A stretch of DNA of 64,000 nucleotides from an uncultured Methanomicrobiales archaeon (GCA_903926075.1 CAIYHQ010000128.1:1-64000); one strand, 5' to 3'; shown: positions 52,672 to 61,549, numbered from the stretch's first letter. The notes: a model not told the origin generated them from the sequence alone. Numbers and translations: made by a program.

Positions 52672-53877
52672 ATGAATGAATCACCACGAAATCCCGGAAT
52701 TGTGCTTATTTGCGATTTTAATGGGATTATTCTGCACATATACAGGGATGATTTCAGTATTTTCAGCTTACCGGTCAACAAAGGTGAACACCTTTCAAAA
52801 TATATCAAATCCTCTTCAAAAAAAACCGTCACTGGATTTTTCTCAAAACTCTCATCTGTTGGATTTTTAACTAGCAAACCAATTGAATTTATAGCCTCCA
52901 GTACGACAGAGACCCTATATTGCCTTGGCGTTCGGGAATTAAATTTTTTTATAATATTTGGAGCCAATTCACCCACTGATCTCGGTGAATTAATTTCCGA
53001 GGTCCTTTATTCGGATGGTGTACCTGTTGATTTCTCACAAATCTGCAGTGAAAACTACTCGCATGATAAGACTAGAATACCTGATTATCAAATCTATGAG
53101 GATTTTACCAGACTTAATAATGAACTTGTCAATATGAACCGCGAACTTGCTGATGCTCAAGTAGAAATAGAGATGAAATCGGATGAATTGAATAAAGAAA
53201 TTGAGTTAAGAAAGCAGGTAGAAGAATCACGGTTGATAACCCGCAAAAAACTTAACATTCTCTCGAGTTTGACGAGGCACGACATAAAAAATAAAGTGAC
53301 AACAATATTGGGTTTTTTAAGATTCGCACAAAAAACAAACGATATTGAGAAGATTAAACCTTTCCTCGAAAAGATACATGAGTCTGCAAAGGCCATTGAA
53401 CACCAGATAGATTTTACGAAGGATTATCAGAACCTGGGAGTAAACTCACCCAAATGGCTGAGATTATCTGATATGATCATATTAGCCAGTAACCCCGCGA
53501 TTCATATCATTGATGATACCGGAACTATCCAGATATTTGCCGACCCACTCTTTGAAAAGGTGATGTATAACCTGACAGATAACACTATCCGTCATGGAAA
53601 GACTGCAACCGAGGTTTATGTATCTGTTACAACTGACCAGGATGACATCAGGATTATTTGGGATGATAATGGTGTTGGAGTCCCTATTGATCAGAAGGAG
53701 ATGATATTTAACCGGGGTTTTGGAAAAAACACCGGGCTTGGGCTATTTCTTATCAGGGAAGTTCTTACCATAACAGGGATGACAATACAGGAGACAGGAG
53801 AACCCGGGAGAGGAGCACGTTTTGAGATTACGGTGCCAGATGGGATGTGGCGTTATGGGAGTGAATCTATTGATTGA
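52672..53877 (+). CDS. PAS-histidine kinase following the B12 sensor
   Basis: 401 residues. An N-terminal PAS-like sensor (about 8-120; GIVLICDFNGIILHI) is followed by a coiled coil (about 140-190; ELVNMNRELADAQVEIEMKS) and a kinase core: H-box SSLTRHDIKNKVTTILGFLRF, N-box LTDNTIRHGKTATEV, DDNGVGVP, GFGKNTGLGLFLIREV. The core matches the first kinase of the operon almost block for block, so one copied the other. It starts 37 bp behind the B12 protein. It has no receiver of its own, so it may be the direct output of the B12 sensor or serve the two receivers upstream. Confidence 0.92.
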   Translation: MNESPRNPGIVLICDFNGIILHIYRDDFSIFSLPVNKGEHLSKYIKSSSKKTVTGFFSKLSSVGFLTSKPIEFIASSTTETLYCLGVRELNFFIIFGANSPTDLGELISEVLYSDGVPVDFSQICSENYSHDKTRIPDYQIYEDFTRLNNELVNMNRELADAQVEIEMKSDELNKEIELRKQVEESRLITRKKLNILSSLTRHDIKNKVTTILGFLRFAQKTNDIEKIKPFLEKIHESAKAIEHQIDFTKDYQNLGVNSPKWLRLSDMIILASNPAIHIIDDTGTIQIFADPLFEKVMYNLTDNTIRHGKTATEVYVSVTTDQDDIRIIWDDNGVGVPIDQKEMIFNRGFGKNTGLGLFLIREVLTITGMTIQETGEPGRGARFEITVPDGMWRYGSESID

Positions 53878-54728
53878 TTGGTTACTCCGCCATCAATCGT
53901 AATCGTCTTTTCCGTAACCTGGATCTTCTTTCCAGACTGTTCAAGTGCCTGATCAACGACATATCTGACACCATTACAGCAGGGAACCTCCATATGGACG
54001 ACCATTATTGATTTTATCGTATGCTGTTTAAATATCGCTGCCATTTTTGTTATGTAATCGTCAATGTCCGAATCTAATTTTGGACAGAATATGATGACTA
54101 TCCGGTTCATGAGGAACTCGTTATGAAATCCTGCATAGGAGAAAGGGACACAATCAGCTGATATCAGTAGATCTGCGTCATCAAAATATGAAGCCTCGGG
54201 GTTCAGGAGTCTTAGCTGGATTGGCCATTGTCGAAGCTCGGATTCACTTTTTTCCAATGGCTGACTGGTGAAAGTGGAAGTTTTCCAGGTAATATTCCTT
54301 GCTGAAGACCCTGGGCAGGTATTGAAGAGTGAATTGCTCGAATGTACAGGTTTTGTGTTGTACAGGGGGGCATTATGGTCAGGAATGACGATATTATTTT
54401 CATTCAGGTATTTAATCGCCTCGTTGTAAAGGCTCTTCTGACCATGGCCTATAAGGTGCTCGAGATGAGCTTTGATAACCTGTTCACCTTGTCGGGATAT
54501 ATTTTCCATAACAGTCTTCTCATCATAAGGGGCGGCTTCACGCTCGATAACGCTAATCGCTTCCACTGGGCAATTCCCGATACAAGCACCAAGACCATCA
54601 CAAAAGAGATCGCTCACGAGTCGTGCTTTTTTTTCAATGATCTGAAGTGCTCCCTCTGGGCAATCCGGGATGCATTGCCCGCATCCTGTGCATTTATCCT
54701 CATTGATACTGATTATTTTTCTTTTCAT
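53853..54728 (-). CDS. Ferredoxin-domain protein linked to Hcp
   Basis: 291 residues from the ATG at 54728 (MKRKIISINEDKC); in-frame ATGs at 54740 and 54770 are alternatives, none with a clear ribosome site. Two [4Fe-4S] motifs: CTGCGQCIPDCP (about 11-22) and a variant second cluster CDGLGACIGNCP (CxxxxxCxxxCP). A helical linker and a C-terminal domain of about 150 residues follow, with Cys pairs (SADCVPFSY, EVPCCNGVRYVV). It looks like an electron-transfer partner for the hybrid-cluster protein. Same strand as the HxlR regulator; its 3' end overlaps the convergent kinase by 25 bp. Confidence 0.8.
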   Translation of the reverse strand: MKRKIISINEDKCTGCGQCIPDCPEGALQIIEKKARLVSDLFCDGLGACIGNCPVEAISVIEREAAPYDEKTVMENISRQGEQVIKAHLEHLIGHGQKSLYNEAIKYLNENNIVIPDHNAPLYNTKPVHSSNSLFNTCPGSSARNITWKTSTFTSQPLEKSESELRQWPIQLRLLNPEASYFDDADLLISADCVPFSYAGFHNEFLMNRIVIIFCPKLDSDIDDYITKMAAIFKQHTIKSIMVVHMEVPCCNGVRYVVDQALEQSGKKIQVTEKTITIDGGVTNQSIDSLP

Positions 54729-54789
54729 AATATCGCTCATGAGAAATTTTCTTCTCATCATTTCTGTCATATCAAGGCTAAATTATTGC

Positions 54790-55149
54790 TTACAACACAC
54801 ATACCTTGCAGTCCTGCTGACCGCAGGGAATGTTTTCTATCTTCCATTTCAGAGCCCAACTTTTAATACCCCTTATCACGTTGATGATCTCAAGCCCGCT
54901 TTCTGTCAAAGTATATTCAGTCCTGACCGGAAATGAGGTCGCATCGACATATCGGTTAAGAATCCCCTCCCTCTCAAGCTCCTTCAACCTTTCAGAGAGG
55001 ACTTTTGGTGTGATATCATGTAGGGATTCACGAAGATCTGAAAACCTTCGAGTGTAACGTTCGCCTTTATAGAGCTCAAGTATTATCAGTAATGTCCATT
55101 TTTTTGTCAAATATTTCACGGTTTTATTAACTGTGCATGTATTCTGCAT
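54790..55149 (-). CDS. HxlR-family transcriptional regulator
   Basis: 119 residues. The winged helix is clear (VKYLTKKWTLLIILELYKGERYTRRFSDLRESLHDITPKVLSERLKELEREGILNR). A Cys near the start (NTCTVNK) is at the position used by redox-sensing HxlR/YodB proteins, and the C-terminus adds CGQQDCKVC, a further candidate redox or metal site. It precedes the ferredoxin-domain gene (about 60-bp gap) and is divergent from hcp across an 84-bp gap, so it likely controls both in response to NO or reactive nitrogen. This is inference from arrangement. Confidence 0.88.
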   Translation of the reverse strand: MQNTCTVNKTVKYLTKKWTLLIILELYKGERYTRRFSDLRESLHDITPKVLSERLKELEREGILNRYVDATSFPVRTEYTLTESGLEIINVIRGIKSWALKWKIENIPCGQQDCKVCVL

Positions 55150-55154
55150 TGTAT

Positions 55155-55166
55155 GTATTTGGATAC
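55155..55166. promoter_or_regulatory. GTAT-N4-ATAC candidate HxlR site
   Basis: GTATTTGGATAC, a short dyad five bases before the hxlR start codon and beside a TATA-like TTTATAATT for hcp (about 55176). Dyads of this type are typical of HxlR-family operators. Short, so not conclusive. Confidence 0.35.
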
Positions 55167-55233
55167 TCCTGATTATTTATAATTTGGTATGCTATTGATA
55201 TCTCGTATTAAAAAAGAACTAGGGAGTAAGATA

Positions 55234-56574
55234 ATGTTTTGTTACCAGTGCGAAGAAACCGTTAAAGGAACGGGATGTACGGTCAAGGGTGTATGCGGCA
55301 AGGAGGACGAGATCGCAGCATACCAGGATTTGCTTATTTATATTTGCAAAGGGATCTCAAAGAGAAACCTTGCAGCAATGGAAAAAGGAGAAGGAGATCC
55401 GAAAGTAGGATTATTTATTGCTGATTCACTTTTTTCCACACTGACTAATGTGAATTTTGACAAAGCAAGATTCTCTGACCTTATTACGAGTGCCATAAAT
55501 ATGCGTGATAACCTTCCAGTTACCGGAAATAGTGAACCAGATGCCTGTACCTGGAAACCCAAAAGTGAAACTGATATCCTGGAAAAAGCAAGAACGGTAG
55601 GTATTCTTTCAACTTCGAATGAAGATGTCCGTTCTCTTCGTTCTACTCTTCTCTTTGGTCTTAAAGGGATAGCCGCTTACTATACCCATGCTTCGATTCT
55701 TGGTAAGACTGATGAATCAATCACAACCTTTCTCCAGAGAGGCCTTGCATCCACACTCCAGGATCTGACAGTCCCAGAGATGGTGGCTCTCTTAATGGAG
55801 TGCGGAAGTACAGGGGTCACAACTCTTTCACTTCTCGATGAGGCTAATACATCTGCCTATGGTAATCCCAGGATAACTAATGTTAAAACAACTGTTGGAA
55901 CACTTCCGGGAATTCTGATTACCGGGCATGATTTAAAGGATATGGAACAGCTTCTTGAACAATCAAAAGACGCCGGGGTAGAAGTATACACTCACGGTGA
56001 GATGTTACCGGCACACGCCTACCCTGCGTTCAAAAAATATACTCACCTTTATGGCAATTATGGTGGTTCGTGGCCACATCAAAAGAAAGAATTTGAAAGA
56101 TTCAATGGACCAGTACTGGTTACGACCAACTGTATTGTGCCCCCTGCGGATTCTTATCGCGACCGTCTCTTTACAACCGGGCTTACCGGATATCCAGGAG
56201 TCAAACACATTTTTGCATCTGCTGGCGGTAAGAAAGATTTCTCTTCAATAATTGATCTCGCAAAAACGTCCCAGCCACCTCAGGACCTGGGTCAGGGCGG
56301 TGCTGACCTGATTACCGGTTGTGCCCATGATGCGGTGCTCGCGATAGCAGACAAGGTTGTTAATGCGGTTTCTTACAATATTGCATGGTATGAACAAAAG
56401 GCACTACTGGTCCTGTTATCATTACTTTCCCTTGGCATCAAAAATATAACACTCGGGCCGAAACTCCCGGCCTTTGTTTCACCTGCTGTGCTCGATGTGC
56501 TCGTGAAAAATTTCGATCTGAAGCCAAACACAACTGTGGACGCAGACCTCGCCCGGATGTTAAAGGGCCTGTAA
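55234..56574 (+). CDS. hcp: Hybrid-cluster protein (hydroxylamine reductase), class III
   Basis: 446 residues from ATG 55234, chosen because GGGAG lies nine bases upstream and because it gives the family N-terminus FCYQCEETVKGTGC. The first four Cys (CxxC-x8-C-x5-C) bind the [4Fe-4S] cluster. The hybrid-cluster ligands appear in MVALLMECG, ITGHDLKDME, VTTNCIVPP, TGLTGYPGV, and TGCAHD. The short length is class III, as in archaea. Hcp reduces hydroxylamine and, as shown in bacteria, NO to N2O. Divergent HxlR and ferredoxin genes support a nitrosative-stress role. A TATA-like TTATTTATAATTT lies about 55 bp upstream. Confidence 0.95.
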   Translation: MFCYQCEETVKGTGCTVKGVCGKEDEIAAYQDLLIYICKGISKRNLAAMEKGEGDPKVGLFIADSLFSTLTNVNFDKARFSDLITSAINMRDNLPVTGNSEPDACTWKPKSETDILEKARTVGILSTSNEDVRSLRSTLLFGLKGIAAYYTHASILGKTDESITTFLQRGLASTLQDLTVPEMVALLMECGSTGVTTLSLLDEANTSAYGNPRITNVKTTVGTLPGILITGHDLKDMEQLLEQSKDAGVEVYTHGEMLPAHAYPAFKKYTHLYGNYGGSWPHQKKEFERFNGPVLVTTNCIVPPADSYRDRLFTTGLTGYPGVKHIFASAGGKKDFSSIIDLAKTSQPPQDLGQGGADLITGCAHDAVLAIADKVVNAVSYNIAWYEQKALLVLLSLLSLGIKNITLGPKLPAFVSPAVLDVLVKNFDLKPNTTVDADLARMLKGL

Positions 56575-56663
56575 TTACTGAGATGTAACTGTATATGGCT
56601 TAATAGATCTTAAAAATTTTACTATAGAAAGAAATTTGTATAGCAAAATAAATATGGGATATA

Positions 56664-59029
56664 ATGGAAAATACGTTCCAGGTCCTTTATGTTGATGATG
56701 AACTGGAGCTCCTTGAGTTAGGTAAGTTGTACCTTGAGGAAGCAGGAAATTTTTCCATTGTGACAGAAAATTCAGCATTTGAAGCTTTTTTACTACTTAA
56801 TGAAAGAAGATTTGATGCCATTATATCGGATTTCCAGATGCCAGGCATGAATGGTATCGATTTTTTAAAGAAAGTAAGAAGTTCAGGAAATAATATTCCC
56901 TTCATTCTTTTTACTGGCCGGGGACGTGAAGATATTGTGATCCAGGCTTTAAATGAAGGGGCAGACTTTTACCTCCAGAAAGGTGGAGACCCTTTAACAC
57001 AGTATACTGAGCTCGAGCACAAAGTCCGCCATGCAATCAATCAAAAATGTGCAGAAAATGAGTTAAGAGAGAGTATTGCGAGGTATAATTCGCTTATTGT
57101 CGTCTCAAACACCGGTGCGTAGGAATACCACCGTGACCAAGGCTACCTCTGGTGCAGCCCTGAATATCTCTCAATGCTTGGTTTTAACACCTGCCAGTTT
57201 AATTTTTCAGGTTCTGCAAATTTGAAAGAGACCTGGATCGACCTGCTCCACCCGGATGACCGTATCGAGGCGGTGAGGAAATTTACACAATATCTAGAGG
57301 ACGGATCACCCGGCATTTACGAGAATTATTTCAGGATGCGGCATGCTGATGGGTGTTGGGTCTGGATCTACTCCCGTGGTATAACATTGCGTGACAAAAA
57401 TGAAGTCCTGACTGATAAAACAATCGGTACCCATATCAATATTACTGACTCCAAAATGACAGAGGAAGCAGTGCGAATAACAAGCCGATTAATGAAATAT
57501 TCACTGATTTGTCTTCAAATGGACATTCTGTCTTTGAGACAGGGCATGTGAGAAAAGAGGGGAATATTATTCCTGTTGAAATTAATGCCCATATTTTCAC
57601 TCTCCTGGGTAACCAGGTAATTTTATCAGTTATCCGGGATATTACAAAACGCAAAGGAGCTGATGAAGAGGCAAAAAAAGCGGCAGAAAATGTGAGGACA
57701 TTGCTTAATTCAATTGATGAAATGGTCTTTGTATTTGATCAAAATGGATTTATTCTTAAGGCAAATGAAGCTGTAAAAAAAAGACTCCAGTACACGGATA
57801 AAGAGATTATCGGGATGCATGTCCTGCAGATTAATGTGCCAGAAAGGAGAGGAGAAACTTACGCCATCTTTTCCGGGATTCTTGACGGGACAGCCACGAC
57901 CTGTCCGGTTCCTGTTATTGCAAAGGATGGCACCCGTATTGAAGTCGAAACTAAGGTTGTTAGAGGCACCTGGGACGATATGGAAGTATTTATTGGTGTC
58001 TCGAGGGATGTTACTGAGCGAAATAAAGCCGAAGTAGAATTGCGAGAAAGCGAAGAACGGTTTAAAACACTTGCCAATGCGGCTTTAGAAGGGATCCTGA
58101 TCCACGAAAATGGTATAATTCTTGACTGCAACCCAAAGTTTGCTGAAATGTTTGGATACGAACAGAAAGAGATAATTGGTAGAAACGGCTTTAAATTCAT
58201 GTTAACCCCTAAATCGCGTGGCTTAATTTTTGAATGGAGACAAAACGGGGCTAAAGGTACTATTGATATCGTTGGTATCAGGAAGGACAAGACGGAGTTC
58301 TATGGGGAAACTTCAACGACCACTATTAACTGGCGTGGAAAGCAGCATTCGATGGTGCATATGTATGATATAACAGAACGAAAAAAGGCAGAGGAAGCGT
58401 TGCGGGAAAGTGAAGAAAGACTCAGACTAAAACTGGATTCTGTCCTTTCTCCGGAGATAGACCTTGGTGAACAGGACCTAGCCCAAATCATTGATACTGC
58501 CTCAATTCAATCAATGTTTAATGATTTTCATCAGATCACCGGGATGCCTATCGGAATTGTGGACCTGAAAGGAAATGTTCTTGTTCATGTGGGTTGGCAG
58601 GACATCTGTACAAAATTCCACAGATTACACCCTGAAACCTTAAAAAATTGTATTGAAAGTAATCGCATTTTAAGTAAAGGAGTTTCAAAAGGGGAGTTTC
58701 GGGCATACCGGTGCAGGAACAATATGTGGGACATTGTAACACCCATCTTCATTGGTAACAAGCATGTAGGGAATATGTTTTTTGGTCAGTTTCTATATGA
58801 TGATGAGAAACCTGATCTTCAATTATTTATAAAAACAGCCCAGCAATTCGGATTTGATAAGGATGAGTACCTCGAAGCTCTCAACCGTGTCCCAAGATGG
58901 AGCAGGGAAAAAATTCAGAATACTATGAAATTTTATGCAAAATTTGCAGAGTTAATTTCAAAACTTAGTTACAGCAACCTGAAACTTGCAAAAATTATAG
59001 CTAACCAGAATTTAAACTTTAATAGTTAA
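56664..59029 (+). pseudogene. Decayed receiver-PAS-PAS-PAS-PocR sensor gene
   Basis: A once continuous gene now broken twice. The receiver (D56 in ISDFQMPGMNG, GGD) is intact to 57119, but TAG at 57120-57122 interrupts the first PAS where a Trp codon (TGG) is expected; the frame continues after it as EYHRDQGYLWCSPEYLSML. At about 57472-57485 the second PAS lacks roughly 65-70 residues and changes frame, resuming as NNKPINEIFTDL. From there two more PAS domains (about 57.7-58.4 kb) and a PocR sensory domain (58.43-58.98 kb, with CTKFHRLHP and CRNNMWDIVTP) are intact to the stop, but no kinase follows. A fragment from near 57.5 kb could still be translated. 11 bp overlap with fwdC at the 3' end. 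Confidence 0.85.
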
Positions 59030-59783
59030 AAAATGAGCTAACAACTAATTCTCCTTTGCCATTGTTCGCCATATCGCCTTCGAATCTGCAAAATTTTTTA
59101 CCTCCAATTCGCACTGTACCTTTCTTTTCAAAAGTCGGAAGCATATCATAAACCCTCCCTGAAACAATACATCTTCCTCCAGTCATACCTCCGCAAACGC
59201 GTTCACTATCTCCATCGATTAATAGTTCTCCACTTCGCAATCCTACTCCGGACAGGTCACCTGACCTTCCATGAATGTGGATAGTGCCTCCTGACAGGTA
59301 CCCTGCCGTGAAATCTCCTGAATTACGATACACTTCAATTTTACCCCCTTCCATTCCTTTACAGCCAATCCGGTAGGCAGCTCCACAAAAATGGGAAGCG
59401 TCCCCATGACAGGTTATTAGGCCACCCGTCATTCCGGACCCAAGCCATGATCCGGCATTACCATGTATTGTTATTGTACCTCCACTCATAAAATTGCCAA
59501 AATGCATGCCGGCATCCCCAAAAATTGTAATCTTTCCTGAACCCATCTTTTGACCGACCCGCTTTAATCGCCCGGTATCTCCACACAAAACAATCTCAAC
59601 CTCGTCTGGTGAATCGGCCTCCCCTTCTATTGTGACATCGAATATCTCTTCCAGTCCGCGTTTTTTATTTCCTTCGTATAACTCAATACTGATACCCTGA
59701 TAGAATGATTGAGGAATAATCATTTCTGCTTCAACGGGTATTGGTGGATTTTTTGGAATCCGCATACTGAGCGTAACTTTCAA
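59019..59783 (-). CDS. fwdC: Formylmethanofuran dehydrogenase subunit C homologue
   Basis: 254 residues from TTG 59783, chosen for GGAG eight bases upstream and the family-like start KVTLSMRIPKNPPIPVEAE; an ATG six codons later is the alternative. The body is the FwdC beta-helix of G-x-x-x-G-x-x-M-x-x-G-x-I turns (GDAGMHFGNFMSGGTITIHGNAGSWLGSGMTGG) ending GGKKFCRFEGDMANNGKGEL. FwdC, related to the C-terminal glutamate-synthase domain, is structural and contacts FwdA. It is the last gene of the Eha-Fwd operon; no fwdA is present in the window. A 91-bp gap separates it from fwdB. Confidence 0.92.
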   Translation of the reverse strand: MKVTLSMRIPKNPPIPVEAEMIIPQSFYQGISIELYEGNKKRGLEEIFDVTIEGEADSPDEVEIVLCGDTGRLKRVGQKMGSGKITIFGDAGMHFGNFMSGGTITIHGNAGSWLGSGMTGGLITCHGDASHFCGAAYRIGCKGMEGGKIEVYRNSGDFTAGYLSGGTIHIHGRSGDLSGVGLRSGELLIDGDSERVCGGMTGGRCIVSGRVYDMLPTFEKKGTVRIGGKKFCRFEGDMANNGKGELVVSSFFNY

Positions 59784-59874
59784 TAAAACAGCTCCGGAAT
59801 AATTTTTTTCCCTTGGTGTTGAGATAGATTATTATCGGGAAATTTGCCCTGTATAAGTGTATAACTTCTCTTAA

Positions 59875-61170
59875 TCAAGGTTTTACTCCTTTCGAGTCCA
59901 TGATTTTTATATAAATCCTTTTTAATACTTCAGCATCAGAGGGATAACCACTTTGATAAAGTTTTTTTATCGGTACTGGAGTCCCATCCATCCTATAATA
60001 CACCCCCTCTGCATCAATGCCGGATTGAGCGGTTGGTATCTGAATTTTTGAGAGATGAGTAGTGGCATTGATATGTGGGTCAATCTGTATTGTCGGGATT
60101 TGTGCAAGATGCTGGCAACATGGCCTTGGGAGGATTGCCCCTGGATCACTCCCTACGATAAGACATGCATCACATTCATTCCTTGCAAGGACATCAACAG
60201 CGGTAGTCTCTCCCGGGTTGTAATATCCAACCCCCCTTGCAAAGTCAACAGAACTTGGGTATCCGGAGATCTGGTTTAATACTTTTTTTGCACTGTAAAT
60301 ATTTCCATGTTCCCACATCGGGAATATTGATGTTTCTGTGTGCTTGTTCAGTTCACGAGCAAGTTCGACAACATTCCTGATATTTTCAAATTTTCCTCGT
60401 GTCTCTGACAATCCTTGCCCAATAAAAAAAGCACAAACCCGGGAATTTTTAATTAATTCTGCAATATGAACCAGTTGTTCTCTTAAAACACCACTTATGA
60501 ATGCGGGTAAGAGGTCTTTTTTTCCTAGAAATATGACCCTTAATGCCGATAATACGGCATAATCGCAACCAGGGTCGATCTTAACAAACTCATCTGCAAG
60601 ATTTGAAGTACTAGTCTTCCTTGCATCAAAGACTATTACTGTCCTTTTCCTGAATGAATTGTCAAGAAAAAGGTAACGGGCGTAGGTGGTATATCTGCTC
60701 ATATGTCGTGGATGAGACATAACAGGATCACAACCCCAGTATACTACTACATTGGACTTTTCCTTTACCTGTTCAAGAGTACAACCCTGGTGACGCAATT
60801 CCTCAAAGCCTGGGACTGCCGGCCCTTCATATATTGAAGCAGTGTTATCTATAACGCCCCCTATGAGTCCGGCGATTCTGACTCCAAGTAACTGGGCCTC
60901 TTCAAATGAATTACTCCACCCAAAAAGGAGCGGTCTATCGGCATCAAGGAGAATTTCCACGGTCCTGTCTATCGCTTTTTCATATGAGATTTCAAACCAA
61001 TCATTGCGGGTTCTCTCGATAGGACTCTTGAGCCGCTTTGAGCCTGTGAATTTTTTTTCTCCGGTTATACAGGCATTTTGAACTTCAAGTACTTTTTCGC
61101 CCTCTACTTCTACTATAAGATCATCACAAAGGCATCCACAAAAAGGACAGACTACATTCTCAACCCTCGT
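59875..61170 (-). CDS. fwdB: FwdB homologue (formylmethanofuran dehydrogenase subunit B) without canonical catalytic residues
   Basis: 431 residues if read from ACG at 61170; there is an in-frame stop just upstream and no ATG, GTG or TTG before GTG 60960, which would remove 70 residues including the [4Fe-4S] motif CPFCGCLCDD and the fourth Cys (NACITG). GGGGGTG six bases before ACG supports that start. The body is clearly FwdB (GLIGGVIDNTASI, VVYWGCDPVMSHPRHMSRY, SGYPSSVDFARGVGYYNPGET, LIVGSDPGAILP). But where characterised FwdB has Cys-His (SVCHGP) this has Tyr-Glu (SIYEGP, about 114-115), and where they have Arg in PMRGHYN it has PMWEHGN (Trp about 286). So CO2 reduction at tungsten or molybdenum is doubtful. 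It overlaps fwdD by 11 bp. Confidence 0.85.
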   Translation of the reverse strand, partial: TRVENVVCPFCGCLCDDLIVEVEGEKVLEVQNACITGEKKFTGSKRLKSPIERTRNDWFEISYEKAIDRTVEILLDADRPLLFGWSNSFEEAQLLGVRIAGLIGGVIDNTASIYEGPAVPGFEELRHQGCTLEQVKEKSNVVVYWGCDPVMSHPRHMSRYTTYARYLFLDNSFRKRTVIVFDARKTSTSNLADEFVKIDPGCDYAVLSALRVIFLGKKDLLPAFISGVLREQLVHIAELIKNSRVCAFFIGQGLSETRGKFENIRNVVELARELNKHTETSIFPMWEHGNIYSAKKVLNQISGYPSSVDFARGVGYYNPGETTAVDVLARNECDACLIVGSDPGAILPRPCCQHLAQIPTIQIDPHINATTHLSKIQIPTAQSGIDAEGVYYRMDGTPVPIKKLYQSGYPSDAEVLKRIYIKIMDSKGVKP

Positions 61171-61549
61171 ACCTTACACCCCCACAGGCAGCCATCAATT
61201 TCCATACCGGAATTATGTCAAGAGTTGTTATTGAGACCGAGACTTCCACCCACTTGAAATCCGGAACTCCGGTCCCGTGTGTGTCGAAATCAAGGAGAAA
61301 ATTTGCATAGGGCCCGGCCGGGAGAAAAAGGGTCCCTCTGTCAACTTCCTCCTCCTCCGTTATATATACTATAACCATTACACCGTTTCTGGATAATATG
61401 ATGTGATTATCATCCTCAAGTCCAAGTATCATCATATCCACAGGGTTCATGGAACATGCCGAAACAACGTGCTGGTATTCAAATGAATTTTTCATAGAAA
61501 GGTTTGAACACTGACTGGTTGTCCTCCCGGTATTAAGTAAAAATTTCAC
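61160..61549 (-). CDS. fwdD: Formylmethanofuran dehydrogenase subunit D homologue
   Basis: 129 residues from GTG, overlapping the stop of the polyferredoxin by one base. FwdD is the molybdopterin-dinucleotide-binding C-terminal domain split off as a subunit: KFLLNTGRTTSQ, then ACSMNPVDMMILGLEDD, VDRGTLFLPAGPYANFLL, and TGVPDFKWVEVSV are family phrases. It completes the pterin site of FwdB. The pterin-contact segments look intact although the FwdB catalytic residues are not. Between the polyferredoxin and fwdB, in one operon. Confidence 0.9.
   Translation of the reverse strand: MKFLLNTGRTTSQCSNLSMKNSFEYQHVVSACSMNPVDMMILGLEDDNHIILSRNGVMVIVYITEEEEVDRGTLFLPAGPYANFLLDFDTHGTGVPDFKWVEVSVSITTLDIIPVWKLMAACGGVRYEG
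61177..61183 (-). promoter_or_regulatory. Shine-Dalgarno GGGGGTG for the ACG start of fwdB
   Basis: On the minus strand GGGGGTG is followed by six bases and then ACG AGG GTT GAG AAT, which matches the usual fwdB beginning (M)RVENVVCPFC. The site lies inside the end of fwdD. It is the main evidence that translation starts at ACG. Confidence 0.55.

Noticed and set aside
57120-57122. Amber TAG as a pyrrolysine codon
   Set aside because: The expected residue is Trp in a PAS domain, not a methylamine methyltransferase site, and the same gene has a second lesion. No pyl genes are seen.
61051-61058. T8 run inside fwdB as a frameshift
   Set aside because: The frame is continuous and conserved on both sides (ITGEKKFTGSKRL), so no shift is needed.
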